Part shown: one piece after another, positions 24,466-34,715 of the stretch | Numbering within the stretch: position 1 is the first letter of the stretch | Layout of the letters: every line of letters begins with the position of its first letter | Assembly: GCA_015066815.1 (NCBI GenBank) | Contig: SVNR01000002.1 | Location: forward strand, 1 to 64,000 | DNA from: Ruminococcus sp. | GTDB taxonomy: Bacteria > Bacillota > Clostridia > Oscillospirales > Ruminococcaceae | Reading direction: 5' to 3' | Length of the DNA stretch: 64,000 nt | Notes under the pieces: model-generated | Seen by the model: only the letters and a program-made list of their open reading frames with translations | The model's database searches: none | What the model was told of the DNA's origin: nothing | Position numbers and translations under genes: made by a program

Positions 24466-27240
24466 TTATTTTTTAGGTCCTAAAACCGTTGTCTTCAGTG
24501 AAACATAACGTCTGAGGTGTGCAAGGTCTGAAAGATTTACGCTTCCGTCTCCGTTTACATCAGCCGCCTTGAGTGCGTCACCTTCGAGAATTTCATCTCC
24601 TATAAGATGGAGCGACAGTATGGAAAGGTCTGTAAGATCAACCATTTTGTCTGCGTTTATATCGCCGTATGAAAACTTTCCTGAAGGTACAGATGATGTT
24701 GTCACCTTGGGTTCTGTAGTTACCTTCGGAGCTGTTGTAGTCTTAGGTTCTGTTGTAACCTTTGGCTCTGTTGTAACCTTGGGTTCTGTTGTAACCTTGG
24801 GTTCTGTTGTAACTATCGGATCGTCGTTTCCGGAACCGTTTTCTGAAAGTCTACCGTAAATAATACCACATCCTACTGTTGACATATAGAGAGTACCGAA
24901 CTCGTCCATATCACCAACGATGAAGTTACCGTTACCTGTACCGCCATAGATATAATCTGTGTTTATACATACCCATGAATTTGCTCCGTCTGTTGAACGA
25001 TAGATACCTTCCGGATCTGTTTCTGAAGGCTTACCATACATATAGAGGGTATTAATATTATTAACACCATCCTTCTTTTCAGGTGCGCCGTAGCCGATAG
25101 TCTTGCAGTAGAATACATTTGTTTTCTCGGCTTTTGTACCTTTTTCTGTAATGATATAAAGGCCGTTCCATCCTGCAGCCATTGCAATCTTATCCTTAGA
25201 TATGTAAGCAGGATCACCTGTTGCATCACACATATCGTATCTGCAGATCGGATTTTCTTCCCATGTTGCACCGTGGTCCGTGCTTACAAACATCGAATAA
25301 TGACAGTCTTCAAACGGAGGTTCCTTCAGGTTAGGATTAGCCGACCAATACTGATCATAGATTATACCTGAAGCATAGATAAGTGACGGATCTTCCGGAT
25401 CTACGAGCATATATGAAGGCTTATATCCGCTGATTCCTTTGGCGTTTTGCCATGTTTTTCCGAAATCATCCGAGTAAACTATAGCGCCGCTTTCCTTGCC
25501 GGACTTTAAGAATCTGTACTTTCCGAGTTCACCATCTTTGCCGGGTTCGAGTTCTGTTATAGCTGCCTTACCGCTTGAAGAACACTTCATACCTTCCCAT
25601 GTCTTACCGCCATCAACTGTATAGTATCCTGTAGCCGTGTTGTTTCCATCACCTTCAGCTATACGGATCATAACATCAGGGTTCTGAGGACAGTATGCAA
25701 TAGCACCGGTTGAACCCATGTTAGGCTTGTACTGTTCAGGAACACTTGTAAAATCCTTGTGTATAAATCCGTCATAGTCACCGATAGCAGAATAGTTATC
25801 GCCACCCGGAACACTTACAAAGTCAAGACATACAACCTCTTCAACACCGTCAGGCTGGAAGTAGAACTGAACTCCCTTTTCATCCCATACGTTATCGCAG
25901 GCAAATACACCGTTACCGGATGTCATAAGGATTCTGTCACCTTCAGGGTCTCTCGGATCAATAAGGATACCGCTTCCCCAGTGAACAGCCTTTCCGTAAA
26001 TCCAGTCATAGCCGTTTGTATCGATATAGTTTGAAACCATCCACTCTTCACCCCATGGGCCTTCTTTGGCACCCGGAGTGATGTTCTGCCATGTTTTGCC
26101 GCCGTCTTCTGATCTGTAGAACTGATCGCCCCATGCAGGTGAATTTTCTTCTGTCCATGGCTCATAGAGCTGTGATGACCATACACCGCATGTTCTTGTA
26201 AGAAGTCTGTCAGGGTTGTTTCTGTCAACTTCGATCATACCGAAGGACTGACCTGTAGGTCCTATTTCTGTTACCTTACCTGTAGCAGTCTCGTATCTGT
26301 AAGCACCGCCTGACATACCGCCGAACGCAAGGTCAGCAATAAATGTGAAGTAAATATTTCCGTGGTAATCGCTCTTGATCGAAAGCGGATAGTTTGCATC
26401 AGGAAGGTCCTTGCTCAGCACTGTAAACTTGTCATCCTTAACACTCGCAACATGAATATTAGGCTGTCCCTTTACAGATGTACCAACATACACCTTGCCG
26501 TCTTCTACGTGAATCGTAGCAATACCGTTCTGCTGGTTGTAAAGCTTCTGAGGCTCTGTACCTCTTGCCATATTTTCTGTCCACATAGGATACTTGAGCT
26601 CACCTGAGAAAAGACCAAGCTCATCATATCCCATAACAGGCTTCCATGTAAGACCGCCGTCTGTTGATTTGATAAGGCCTGACTTGCCGGAGGTTACGTC
26701 ACCGCCTGCATAGAGAGTATTTGTGTTGTCAGGATCGATAGCGATAGGTTCGATACACTCACGTCCGTCGCCGTTTCCGTGAACCTGAATGAGCTCTGTT
26801 ACATCAACCTCAGTAAATGTCTTGCTTCCGTCTGTTGTCTTGAAGATAACAGTTCTTGCGTCAGAAAAATATGCGCATCCACAGAGGAAGTATACTGTGT
26901 CATCATCTGTAGGGTCAATCGCAATACCCTTGACACTCAGAAGCCCTCTGTCAGCTTCTGTAAGAAATCCGAAGAGCTGTACCCATTCGTTTTTCTCGTA
27001 GTCAAACTTGTATGCACCGCCAACGTCTGTACGAAGGTACATTTCCTTCTGACCTGTAACGATACCTGAAACAAATCCGCCACCGCCGATTTTTAATGCT
27101 CCCCATTCCATGGAGATATTGTCTGCAGCAGTTATAACGTCCTTTCTTCCGATATCGGACAGAACGTTAAACGCTCCTGCTGATACCGCAAGTGCTGAAA
27201 TGAATGCTACAGTTCTTTTTTTCCAGTTTGTAAGAATCAT
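24466..27240 (-). CDS. Glycoside hydrolase family 74 xyloglucanase with VTTEPK-repeat linker and dockerin
   Basis: Signal peptide; BNR-type repeats (STDGGLTW, SEDGGKTWQN, SDDFGKTWQN); C-term dockerin DINADKMVDLTDLSILSLHLI...DVNGDGSVNLSDLAHLRRYV. Confidence 0.93.
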   Translation of the reverse strand: MILTNWKKRTVAFISALAVSAGAFNVLSDIGRKDVITAADNISMEWGALKIGGGGFVSGIVTGQKEMYLRTDVGGAYKFDYEKNEWVQLFGFLTEADRGLLSVKGIAIDPTDDDTVYFLCGCAYFSDARTVIFKTTDGSKTFTEVDVTELIQVHGNGDGRECIEPIAIDPDNTNTLYAGGDVTSGKSGLIKSTDGGLTWKPVMGYDELGLFSGELKYPMWTENMARGTEPQKLYNQQNGIATIHVEDGKVYVGTSVKGQPNIHVASVKDDKFTVLSKDLPDANYPLSIKSDYHGNIYFTFIADLAFGGMSGGAYRYETATGKVTEIGPTGQSFGMIEVDRNNPDRLLTRTCGVWSSQLYEPWTEENSPAWGDQFYRSEDGGKTWQNITPGAKEGPWGEEWMVSNYIDTNGYDWIYGKAVHWGSGILIDPRDPEGDRILMTSGNGVFACDNVWDEKGVQFYFQPDGVEEVVCLDFVSVPGGDNYSAIGDYDGFIHKDFTSVPEQYKPNMGSTGAIAYCPQNPDVMIRIAEGDGNNTATGYYTVDGGKTWEGMKCSSSGKAAITELEPGKDGELGKYRFLKSGKESGAIVYSDDFGKTWQNAKGISGYKPSYMLVDPEDPSLIYASGIIYDQYWSANPNLKEPPFEDCHYSMFVSTDHGATWEENPICRYDMCDATGDPAYISKDKIAMAAGWNGLYIITEKGTKAEKTNVFYCKTIGYGAPEKKDGVNNINTLYMYGKPSETDPEGIYRSTDGANSWVCINTDYIYGGTGNGNFIVGDMDEFGTLYMSTVGCGIIYGRLSENGSGNDDPIVTTEPKVTTEPKVTTEPKVTTEPKTTTAPKVTTEPKVTTSSVPSGKFSYGDINADKMVDLTDLSILSLHLIGDEILEGDALKAADVNGDGSVNLSDLAHLRRYVSLKTTVLGPKK

Positions 27241-27434
27241 ACAATCAACATCCTTTGTTTTTAATTAAACAGATAATTAAATACCCGTGATTTAATTATG
27301 TATACGTTTTCTTTAATTAATTTTACATCATTTCCAAGGATAAGTCAATACAAAACAATTAATTTAAGATACAAAAATACACAAAATCCGAGAGTGCTTT
27401 TCACCAAAATTGTATAAAAGTATTTACACTCATA

Positions 27435-28010
27435 TCAGAACATTCCCATATGCTCCAGAAATATCTTCAGTCCTGTGCCGATGAGTATAATTCCTCCGGT
27501 AATCCCGGCTTTTTTTCTGCAGCCGGAACCAAATCTGTTACCGATAAAAACTCCCGCAAACGAAAACAGAAAAGCAACTGCACCTATAACTGTACACGAC
27601 TTCAGTACAGATACCCTGAGAAAAGCAAAAGTAATACCAAGAGCAAGTGCGTCTATGCTTGTCGCAAGTGCAAGGACAGTAAGCTCTCTGATATCGGTTT
27701 TATCAAGGTTTACATCATCACACGCAGCTTCATCCTCCTTCAGTGCTTCAAGAAGCATTTTTCCTCCCAAAAACAAAAGAAGAAACAGGATTATCCAGTG
27801 ATCAAAAGAAACTATGTACTTTTCAAATCTGTCTCCGAGCAGCCAGCCGATAAAAGGCATCAGAGCCTGAAACCCTCCGAAAAAAAATCCGGTAACAAGC
27901 ATGCTTTTAAAAAGCTGCTTTTTTTCTGTCTTCAGTCCCTTACAGACAGCTACCGCAAAAGCGTCCATTGCGAGACCTATCGCAACAGATATCAGCATAA
28001 CAGTATTCAT
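27435..28010 (-). CDS. mntP: Manganese efflux pump MntP
   Basis: MNTVMLISVAIGLAMDAFAVAVCKGL; LATSIDALALGITFAFL; 6 TM. The ORF-track start at 28178 extends into a repeat. Confidence 0.92.
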   Translation of the reverse strand: MNTVMLISVAIGLAMDAFAVAVCKGLKTEKKQLFKSMLVTGFFFGGFQALMPFIGWLLGDRFEKYIVSFDHWIILFLLLFLGGKMLLEALKEDEAACDDVNLDKTDIRELTVLALATSIDALALGITFAFLRVSVLKSCTVIGAVAFLFSFAGVFIGNRFGSGCRKKAGITGGIILIGTGLKIFLEHMGMF

Positions 28011-28035
28011 TTCATATATTCTCCTCTCTTTTTTT

Positions 28036-28172
28036 GATAAACGCAAAATTACTTTTTTTGCGCTTACTATTAGCCGATATGCACGGAATGACCGCAGGAA
28101 ACGGATGTGCAAGGCAATAAAAATATAATTATAGTGAAAGTCGGATTTAATTTTGACTTTCACTATAATTAT
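28036..28172. repeat. Dispersed palindromic repeat, long form (copy 1)
   Basis: CTTACTATTAGCCGATATGCACGGAATGACCGCAGGAAACGGATGTGCAAGGCAATAA then ATAATTATAGTGAAAGTC...GACTTTCACTATAATTAT (18-nt perfect arms). Confidence 0.75.
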
Positions 28173-28197
28173 ATGCATGAGGTGATATAAAATAAAA

Positions 28198-28237
28198 CAA
28201 GAGTCAGGAACAATAAAAAACTGTTCTGACTCTTGTT
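28198..28237. terminator. Terminator after pfkA
   Basis: ACAAGAGTCAGgAACA...TGTTcTGACTCTTGT. Confidence 0.75.
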
Positions 28238-28250
28238 ATAGCTTTATTTT

Positions 28251-29333
28251 TTAATCTCCGAATGAAACACCGAGATTTTTTGCGGTTTTTACGATCTGAT
28301 CCTCCGGATCTACGAACTTTGTAAGACCTGCTATATCTTCAAGCTTGTTTGCGGTTATAACTGACTTTACCATAGCAACTGTTTTTCCATAGTCCTCGTT
28401 CTTTATGAGAGAAGCAGCATGAACGCCGAACTTTGTTGCAAGGATTCTGTCATAGGCAGACGGAGAACCGCCTCTGAGCATATGACCGGGAACGCATACT
28501 CTTGTATCTATACCGGTTCTTGACTGAATCTGTGCAGCTATCCTGCTTGTAGCTGTAAGAATACCTGCTTCTGCACGCTTCTTTGCTCTTTCCTTCTTTT
28601 TCATCTTTGCTTCTTCTGTATCAAAAGCACCCTCTGCAACAGCAACTATTGAGAAGCCTTTTCCGGATTCTGCACGCTTTGCAAGTGCATCGGCCACCTT
28701 ATCTATATCATATGGTATTTCGGGGATAAGAATAACATCTGCACCGCCTGCTATTCCTGCGTTCAGTGTAAGCCAGCCTGCCTTGTTACCCATTATCTCA
28801 CAGATAAGTATTCTTGAATGGCTTGCAGCTGTTGTATGAAGTCTGTCTATAGCGTCAGTTGCTATGTCAACCGCTGTGTGAAATCCGAACGTAACATCTG
28901 TACCATAGATATCGTTGTCGATAGTTTTCGGAAGACCTATAACGTTAAGCCCCTCATCGGCAAGAAGTCTGGAGGTTTTGTGAGTACCGTTTCCTCCAAG
29001 AGTAAGCAGACAATCAAGCTTCTGCTTCTTGTAGGTTTCCTTCATGCTTTTTACCTTATCAACATTGTCCTCGCCTATGACTGTCATCATCTTGAATGGC
29101 TGTCTTTTTGTTCCGAGTATGGTACCGCCCTGTGTAAGTATCCCTGAAAAATCAGAAGGCTCCATATCTCTTGCGATGTTGTTTATAAGACCGTAGTATC
29201 CGTTCTGAATACCTACTATCTGTACATTATCCTCTCCGAGCATCTCAAAGCACGCCTTTGCAACTCCTCGTATTGTTGCGTTAAGTCCCGGACAGTCACC
29301 GCCGCTTGTAAGTATACCGATTCTTCTTTTCAT
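28251..29333 (-). CDS. pfkA: 6-phosphofructokinase
   Basis: RRIGILTSGGDCPGLNATIRG; LTLGGNGTHKTS; LPKTIDNDIYGTD. Confidence 0.93.
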   Translation of the reverse strand: MKRRIGILTSGGDCPGLNATIRGVAKACFEMLGEDNVQIVGIQNGYYGLINNIARDMEPSDFSGILTQGGTILGTKRQPFKMMTVIGEDNVDKVKSMKETYKKQKLDCLLTLGGNGTHKTSRLLADEGLNVIGLPKTIDNDIYGTDVTFGFHTAVDIATDAIDRLHTTAASHSRILICEIMGNKAGWLTLNAGIAGGADVILIPEIPYDIDKVADALAKRAESGKGFSIVAVAEGAFDTEEAKMKKKERAKKRAEAGILTATSRIAAQIQSRTGIDTRVCVPGHMLRGGSPSAYDRILATKFGVHAASLIKNEDYGKTVAMVKSVITANKLEDIAGLTKFVDPEDQIVKTAKNLGVSFGD

Positions 29334-29379
29334 GATCTGAACATCCCCATTCTGCTGCTTATACAGCTTAGATTTTATA

Positions 29380-29497
29380 AAAATATTTACTATCAGCCGA
29401 TATGCACCAAGCCAACGTAGTCAGCAGATGTGCAAGGCAATAATAATAAAATTATTATAGTGAAGGCAAAAAATATTTTTTTCCTTCACTATAATTA
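29380..29497. repeat. Dispersed palindromic repeat, long form (copy 2)
   Basis: TTTACTATCAGCCGATATGCACCAAGCCAACGTAGTCAGCAGATGTGCAAGGCAATAA ... TATAGTGAAGG...CCTTCACTATA. Confidence 0.72.
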
Positions 29498-31738
29498 TTA
29501 CATACTTTTTCTAAGATATTCGGTAAGCTGTTCTGCACACATAGGCCTTCCGAATAAATATCCCTGAATATAATCACAGCCGAGTCTCTCAAGAATAGCA
29601 AGCTGGCCCTCTGTTTCGACGCCCTCTGCTATAGTCTTGATCTTTTTGGACTTTGCTATCTTTATGACTGCAGATACTATTTCCTGAGCTACAAGGTCAT
29701 CTTCTATGAGCGTTATGAACGAACGGTCAAGCTTGAGAAGCGTTATAGGCATCTTCTGAATATAACTGAGTGAAGAATAACCTGTACCGAAGTCATCCAT
29801 AGCAAGCTTGAGACCCATATCACGAAGCTCCTGCATCTGCTGTACTGCAAAATCAATATCCTTCATAGCAAGAGATTCTGTAAGCTCTATTTCGAGCCAT
29901 TCAGCAGAAAGACCTGTTTCCATCAGTTTTTCGGAAATATACTGACTTACATCCTTCTGATAAAAATCCTCGGAAGTAAGGTTTATAGACATAACTATGC
30001 GAGGAAGCCCCATGTTCTGCCATATTTTGTTCTGACGACACGCCTCACCCATAACATATTCGCCTATCTTTGTTATAAGATGAGAGTTCTCAGCTATCGG
30101 AACAAAATGCTCCGGAGATATGACAGTACCGTCAGGCTTACGCCATCTTATCAGCGCCTCAACACCCATGATCTTTCTGGTTTTAAGACATATCTTAGGC
30201 TGATAATATAAAATCAGTTCTCCTGCTTCTATCGCATCGGCAAGTGCTTTTTCAAGTGCCGCCGCAGTTATTATACTGTCATGAACCGACGAGTCAAATC
30301 TGATAAGCGAGCGTTTCTTTTCACCTGTTGACAGTGCAAACTCCGCTCTCTCAAAAACAGTAATAAAATCCTCTCCGTCCTCAGGCATCTTTGAATAGCC
30401 TGCCGAGCAGGAAATATTCTGTTTGAAAAGATGATTGTTTCCTATATAGGCTATCTCGTTCTGTATCTCCTGAGATACTATGACCGGATAGTTCGGATCT
30501 CCATAATCCTGGATCACAAGAACAAAGTTGTCGCCTCCGACACGGGCCGCAAACCCGTTTTTACCCTTTTTCTTATAGAGGATGTCTGCAAAATCCTTGA
30601 GCATTTTGTTTCCGTTATTGTATCCGCATGCATCGTTTATGATGTGGAAGCTGTCAATATCAAAAACTATTACCCAGTATGAAAGCTCCAGTATCTTGCA
30701 GCATTCGTACATCTCCTGACCGTTTATAACAAGCTTGTTTCTGTTGTAAATACCTGTTACTTCGTCAAGATACGCCATACGCTCAATAAGCATATCCTTT
30801 TCCTTATCCTTGGAAATATCAATGATCGCACCGCCTATTACAGGCATTCCGTACTTGCTTTTCTGAACGTTCTTGTAGCGGAATGAATACCATCTGTACT
30901 TACCATCAGACGAACGTATCCTCATATCCATGCTGTTTGTATGCATAACTTTTATGCTGTTTTTTCGTGCAGCCTTGAAGTATGTCTCAAACATCATCCT
31001 GTCATCCTTATGGATGAGGTTTATAAAATCGTTTATAGGGATCTTTTCGTTTTCTATACCGAGCATGTTCTGAAGCTCCGGTGAAATATGAAACGTATCA
31101 TCACAATGCTCATTCAGTATTATACCTATCTCTGAAAGATTCATAGCAAGCGAATAATGCTTTTCGGACACTGAAAGCAGGTTGTTTGTGATATTGAGCT
31201 GCTGTCTTATGTGTTTGTTTTCTGTCACATCAAAGCCTACGGATATTATGTATCTGCCGGAAGCACCCGAAACAAGCACCGAGCTGGTCCAGCTGACAAA
31301 TATAGATCCGTAACGGGTCTCAAGAGAAAACTCTTTTGATTCCTCGACCATCATATCGACTCTGTTTTTACGTGCAAACCCCATAGGAAACAAAAGGTCA
31401 AGCGTTTCTTCGTTCGAAAGTCCTTCCTTTGCCTCACCTATAGCATCCTTCAGCTTTTCGTTGATAAGAAAAGTTCTGTTATCCTCAGACCATATGACAA
31501 CAAAAGCATTCAGTACGTTCATAAGCTTAAGTATTCTGAACTTGCTCTGCTCTGCTTCCTGATACTTTGCCAGCTGCTCCTTTTCTCTGTGTGCAACTAC
31601 TGCAAAAATAGCGACAATCGAATACGCAACCAGTACCCATACGGCTAAGTCCCGGTTGAGAAACGAAAAAATGACCAATAATACCGATAGTATCAGAAAC
31701 AATACATCGATCAAAATAATTTTAAATTTGATTTTCAA
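29498..31738 (-). CDS. Membrane PAS-GGDEF-EAL protein; GGDEF degenerate (GGDNF), EAL intact; probable c-di-GMP phosphodiesterase
   Basis: Two N-terminal TM; PAS-like region; ARVGGDNFVLVI; PKICLKTRKIMGVEALIRW; DDFGTGYSSLSYI. Confidence 0.9.
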   Translation of the reverse strand: MKIKFKIILIDVLFLILSVLLVIFSFLNRDLAVWVLVAYSIVAIFAVVAHREKEQLAKYQEAEQSKFRILKLMNVLNAFVVIWSEDNRTFLINEKLKDAIGEAKEGLSNEETLDLLFPMGFARKNRVDMMVEESKEFSLETRYGSIFVSWTSSVLVSGASGRYIISVGFDVTENKHIRQQLNITNNLLSVSEKHYSLAMNLSEIGIILNEHCDDTFHISPELQNMLGIENEKIPINDFINLIHKDDRMMFETYFKAARKNSIKVMHTNSMDMRIRSSDGKYRWYSFRYKNVQKSKYGMPVIGGAIIDISKDKEKDMLIERMAYLDEVTGIYNRNKLVINGQEMYECCKILELSYWVIVFDIDSFHIINDACGYNNGNKMLKDFADILYKKKGKNGFAARVGGDNFVLVIQDYGDPNYPVIVSQEIQNEIAYIGNNHLFKQNISCSAGYSKMPEDGEDFITVFERAEFALSTGEKKRSLIRFDSSVHDSIITAAALEKALADAIEAGELILYYQPKICLKTRKIMGVEALIRWRKPDGTVISPEHFVPIAENSHLITKIGEYVMGEACRQNKIWQNMGLPRIVMSINLTSEDFYQKDVSQYISEKLMETGLSAEWLEIELTESLAMKDIDFAVQQMQELRDMGLKLAMDDFGTGYSSLSYIQKMPITLLKLDRSFITLIEDDLVAQEIVSAVIKIAKSKKIKTIAEGVETEGQLAILERLGCDYIQGYLFGRPMCAEQLTEYLRKSM

Positions 31739-32187
31739 TTTTGAATCAGACTCCTGATTTATTTGTATTCCGTTTTTTGTGGAATTGTTTTTTGAAAATA
31801 TATGAAATAAAGAAATCCTGTGTTATCTTCTGTTGTTTGCAGATGATAAAGATACAAAGAAACTGATCACAGCCTGAACGGTAGTGATTTTTGCCAAAAA
31901 CAACAAAAACGATTTCTTAAAAATACTACTATCTCAATTATAACAAAAAAAACACATAATTGTCAATCAAAACATCAAAAACAGTGCAGTTTTTTTGACT
32001 CTGCACAAAAATTTACCAACAAATATTTTCACATCACATTATTTCGCACAGCTCTGATTTGCATTTTATCGGCATTTTCAAAGATCAGGATAAGAAGCTT
32101 TGAATGTTTTCTCAAAGATTTTTTACCTGTTTTCAAACTCATTTTTTTATCATTTCACAGTATATTCACATATTTATAGTAAAATAT

Positions 32188-32275
32188 AGTGAACGTCAAA
32201 AATAATTATTGCCTTGCACATGGGCTGATAGTAAACGACAAATATATTTATCATTTACTATATAGTTTTCAGAAA
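32188..32275. repeat. Dispersed palindromic repeat, short form (copy 3)
   Basis: TATAGTGAACGTC...TTGCCTTGCACATGGGCTGATAGTAAACGACAAATATATTTATCATTTACTATA. Confidence 0.65.
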
Positions 32276-32300
32276 AAAATATATCGGAGGTAAAAAACAT

Positions 32301-32975
32301 ATGCACAAAATACTCATAGTTGACGATGAAGTTAATATAAGACTTGTTGTAAAGGAATACGCAGAGTTTGAGGGCTACAAGGTAATGGAGGCCGAAAACG
32401 GAATGCAGGCTGTCGAGCTTGTAAAAAACAATGACTTTGACCTTATTATCATGGACGTTATGATGCCGAAGCTTGACGGATATTCAGCCTGCAAGGAAAT
32501 AAGAAAGCTGAAAAACATTCCCGTAATCATGCTCTCGGCAAGAGGTGAAGAATATGACAAGCTGTTCGGCTTCGAAATAGGCATAGACGATTATGTAGTA
32601 AAGCCGTTCTCCCCTAAGGAGCTTATGGCACGCATAAAAGCCGTAATCAAAAGAAATTCCGGAAACTCCGAAATCACAGCAGAACGTTTCAGGTTTGAAG
32701 GACTCGAAATAGACATGGCAGGACGTGAAGTCTATGTAAACGGCCAGAAGGCTTCCATGACTCCGAAGGAATACGACCTTCTTTTCTTCCTTGTAAAGAA
32801 CAAGAATCTTGCCATGTCAAGAGACAGACTTCTCGAAAGCGTATGGGGATATGACTTTTTCGGCGACGACAGAACAGTCGATACTCATATAAAAATGCTC
32901 AGAAACAGCCTTGGAGAATACAGAAAGTTCATCATAACTCTCCGCGGAATGGGGTATAAGTTTGAAGCTGAATAA
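32301..32975 (+). CDS. OmpR/PhoB-family response regulator
   Basis: KILIVDDEVNIR; DLIIMDVMMPKLDG; C-term winged helix with MTPKEYDLLFFLV. Confidence 0.95.
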   Translation: MHKILIVDDEVNIRLVVKEYAEFEGYKVMEAENGMQAVELVKNNDFDLIIMDVMMPKLDGYSACKEIRKLKNIPVIMLSARGEEYDKLFGFEIGIDDYVVKPFSPKELMARIKAVIKRNSGNSEITAERFRFEGLEIDMAGREVYVNGQKASMTPKEYDLLFFLVKNKNLAMSRDRLLESVWGYDFFGDDRTVDTHIKMLRNSLGEYRKFIITLRGMGYKFEAE

Positions 32976-34425
32976 AAAAAATCCGGCAAAAAAACACAGT
33001 CTCAGTATAAAGCATCATATTTTTCTGAGCTATGTCATGCTTATAGCTTTTGTTATTTTTCTACTCTGGATAATACAGATACTCTATATCCAGAAGTTTT
33101 ATGAAAACCTCAGGATATACTCTGCTGAGGATACTGCCAGAAGCATAACTGATATGTACCGTGATAACGAACCTTCAAACGAGGACGAGTTCATAAGCCT
33201 TATGGAGTCGTTTGATTCACTCGCAAACCGTGACGATCATTCGTACATGATAATAGATAACTACTACACCTTAGTGCATGAGAACAACGATTCGATATCC
33301 CACCAGTTCACCAGAAATGAAATAGATTTTTTCCAGCGCAACGCAAATGTAAAAAACGGATACTATATGACATGCGTAGACGGAACCATGAGCAACAGCA
33401 AGATCGTTATAATCTGCTCTGTTCTGAAGGACTCAAAGGGAAACACAGACGGCTATCTTATTCTCAACTCACTTATCACTCCTGTAAGCACCACAATAAC
33501 CATGCTAAAGCAAAGTACCTTCCAGATATCCATAATACTTATACTCATATCTGCTGTACTTTCGGTTATAATGTCACGCCGTATAGCAAATCCCATTCAG
33601 AAAATAACCGAGTCTGCCACAAGACTTGCAAAGGGCGAATACAAAACAGAGTTTGACGGCGGGGATTTTTATGAGACCAGACAGCTTGCCTCTACTCTGA
33701 ACTATGCGTCCTCAGAAATCTCAAAAATAGACGAGCTTCAGCGTGATCTTATCGCAAACGTATCTCACGATCTCCGTACTCCTCTGACCATGATAAAGGC
33801 ATACGCAGAAATGATACGTGACCTTTCAGGTGACCGAAAGGAAAAACGTGAGGAGCATCTGAAAATAATCATAGATGAAACCGACAGACTCGCCCTGCTT
33901 GTAAACGATATGCTCGATCTGTCAAAGCTTGAAAACGGAAGCCATACACTCAATTATACAAGCTTCGACATAAACTCAAAGCTTAAGGATATAATAGATC
34001 GATACAAGGGCTTTTCAGGGGCAATGGGATACACTATAAACTTCTCAGACGATACACCCGCACCGGTAAAATGCGATATGGTAAAAATAGAACAGGTCAT
34101 CTATAACCTTATAAACAACGCCGTAAACTATACAGGTGAAGACAGACAGGTGTATATCACTCAGACTATAGAAGAAGATTTTGTAAAAATAACAGTCAGA
34201 GATACCGGAAAAGGAATATCCGAGGAAAATATTCATCAGATATTTGACAAGTACTACCGATGCGAAAAAACAAGACGTGAGGTAGTCGGCACGGGTCTGG
34301 GACTCTCCATAGTAAGAGCAATACTAAAAGCGCACAATTTCCCGTTCGGCGTTCAGAGCACTCCGGGAGCCGGCACATCATTCTGGTTCAAGGTAAAACG
34401 TGACAAAGAATCCATATGCCTCTGA
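32962..34425 (+). CDS. HAMP sensor histidine kinase
   Basis: Two TM; HAMP; LIANVSHDLRTPLTMIKAY H-box; VIYNLINNAVNYTG; RDTGKGI; GTGLGLSIV; TTG start overlapping the response-regulator end. Confidence 0.94.
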   Translation: MKLNKKNPAKKHSLSIKHHIFLSYVMLIAFVIFLLWIIQILYIQKFYENLRIYSAEDTARSITDMYRDNEPSNEDEFISLMESFDSLANRDDHSYMIIDNYYTLVHENNDSISHQFTRNEIDFFQRNANVKNGYYMTCVDGTMSNSKIVIICSVLKDSKGNTDGYLILNSLITPVSTTITMLKQSTFQISIILILISAVLSVIMSRRIANPIQKITESATRLAKGEYKTEFDGGDFYETRQLASTLNYASSEISKIDELQRDLIANVSHDLRTPLTMIKAYAEMIRDLSGDRKEKREEHLKIIIDETDRLALLVNDMLDLSKLENGSHTLNYTSFDINSKLKDIIDRYKGFSGAMGYTINFSDDTPAPVKCDMVKIEQVIYNLINNAVNYTGEDRQVYITQTIEEDFVKITVRDTGKGISEENIHQIFDKYYRCEKTRREVVGTGLGLSIVRAILKAHNFPFGVQSTPGAGTSFWFKVKRDKESICL

Positions 34426-34464
34426 TATCATACTCTCGCTTCATAGGCTGCGTGTGTATGGTAC

Positions 34465-34558
34465 TTACAGTAAAATATAGTAAACGAAAAAAGTATATTT
34501 TGTTCACTATCAGCCGATATGTACGGAGTGACCACAGGGAACGGATGTGTAAGTTAAT
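34465..34558. repeat. Dispersed palindromic repeat, long form (copy 4)
   Basis: TATAGTAAACGAAAAAAGTATATTTTGTTCACTATCAGCCGATATGTACGGAGTGACCACAGGGAACGGATGTGTAAGTTAAT. Confidence 0.7.
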
Positions 34559-34715
34559 GTTAATAAAATACAAAACCAAAACACAAAGCACAATTTTTGA
34601 TATGTTTGGCTTTTGATTTTATCATTTATTAACAATAGACAGTTAATCAATGGTTTTCACAAAACTTTCACAACACCCTCATACATCTTTCACGTACCGG
34701 CTTTATAATATAACC

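Noticed and set aside
24712-24812. Tandem repeats resembling a CRISPR-like array
   Set aside because: Contiguous in-frame VTTEPK codons with no spacers; a coding minisatellite
27450-28037. 195-aa plus-strand ORF
   Set aside because: Antisense to mntP; K/S/Y-rich composition typical of spurious shadow ORFs
28011-28178. N-terminal extension of the MntP ORF
   Set aside because: The extension translates the dispersed repeat; the real start with RBS is at 28010
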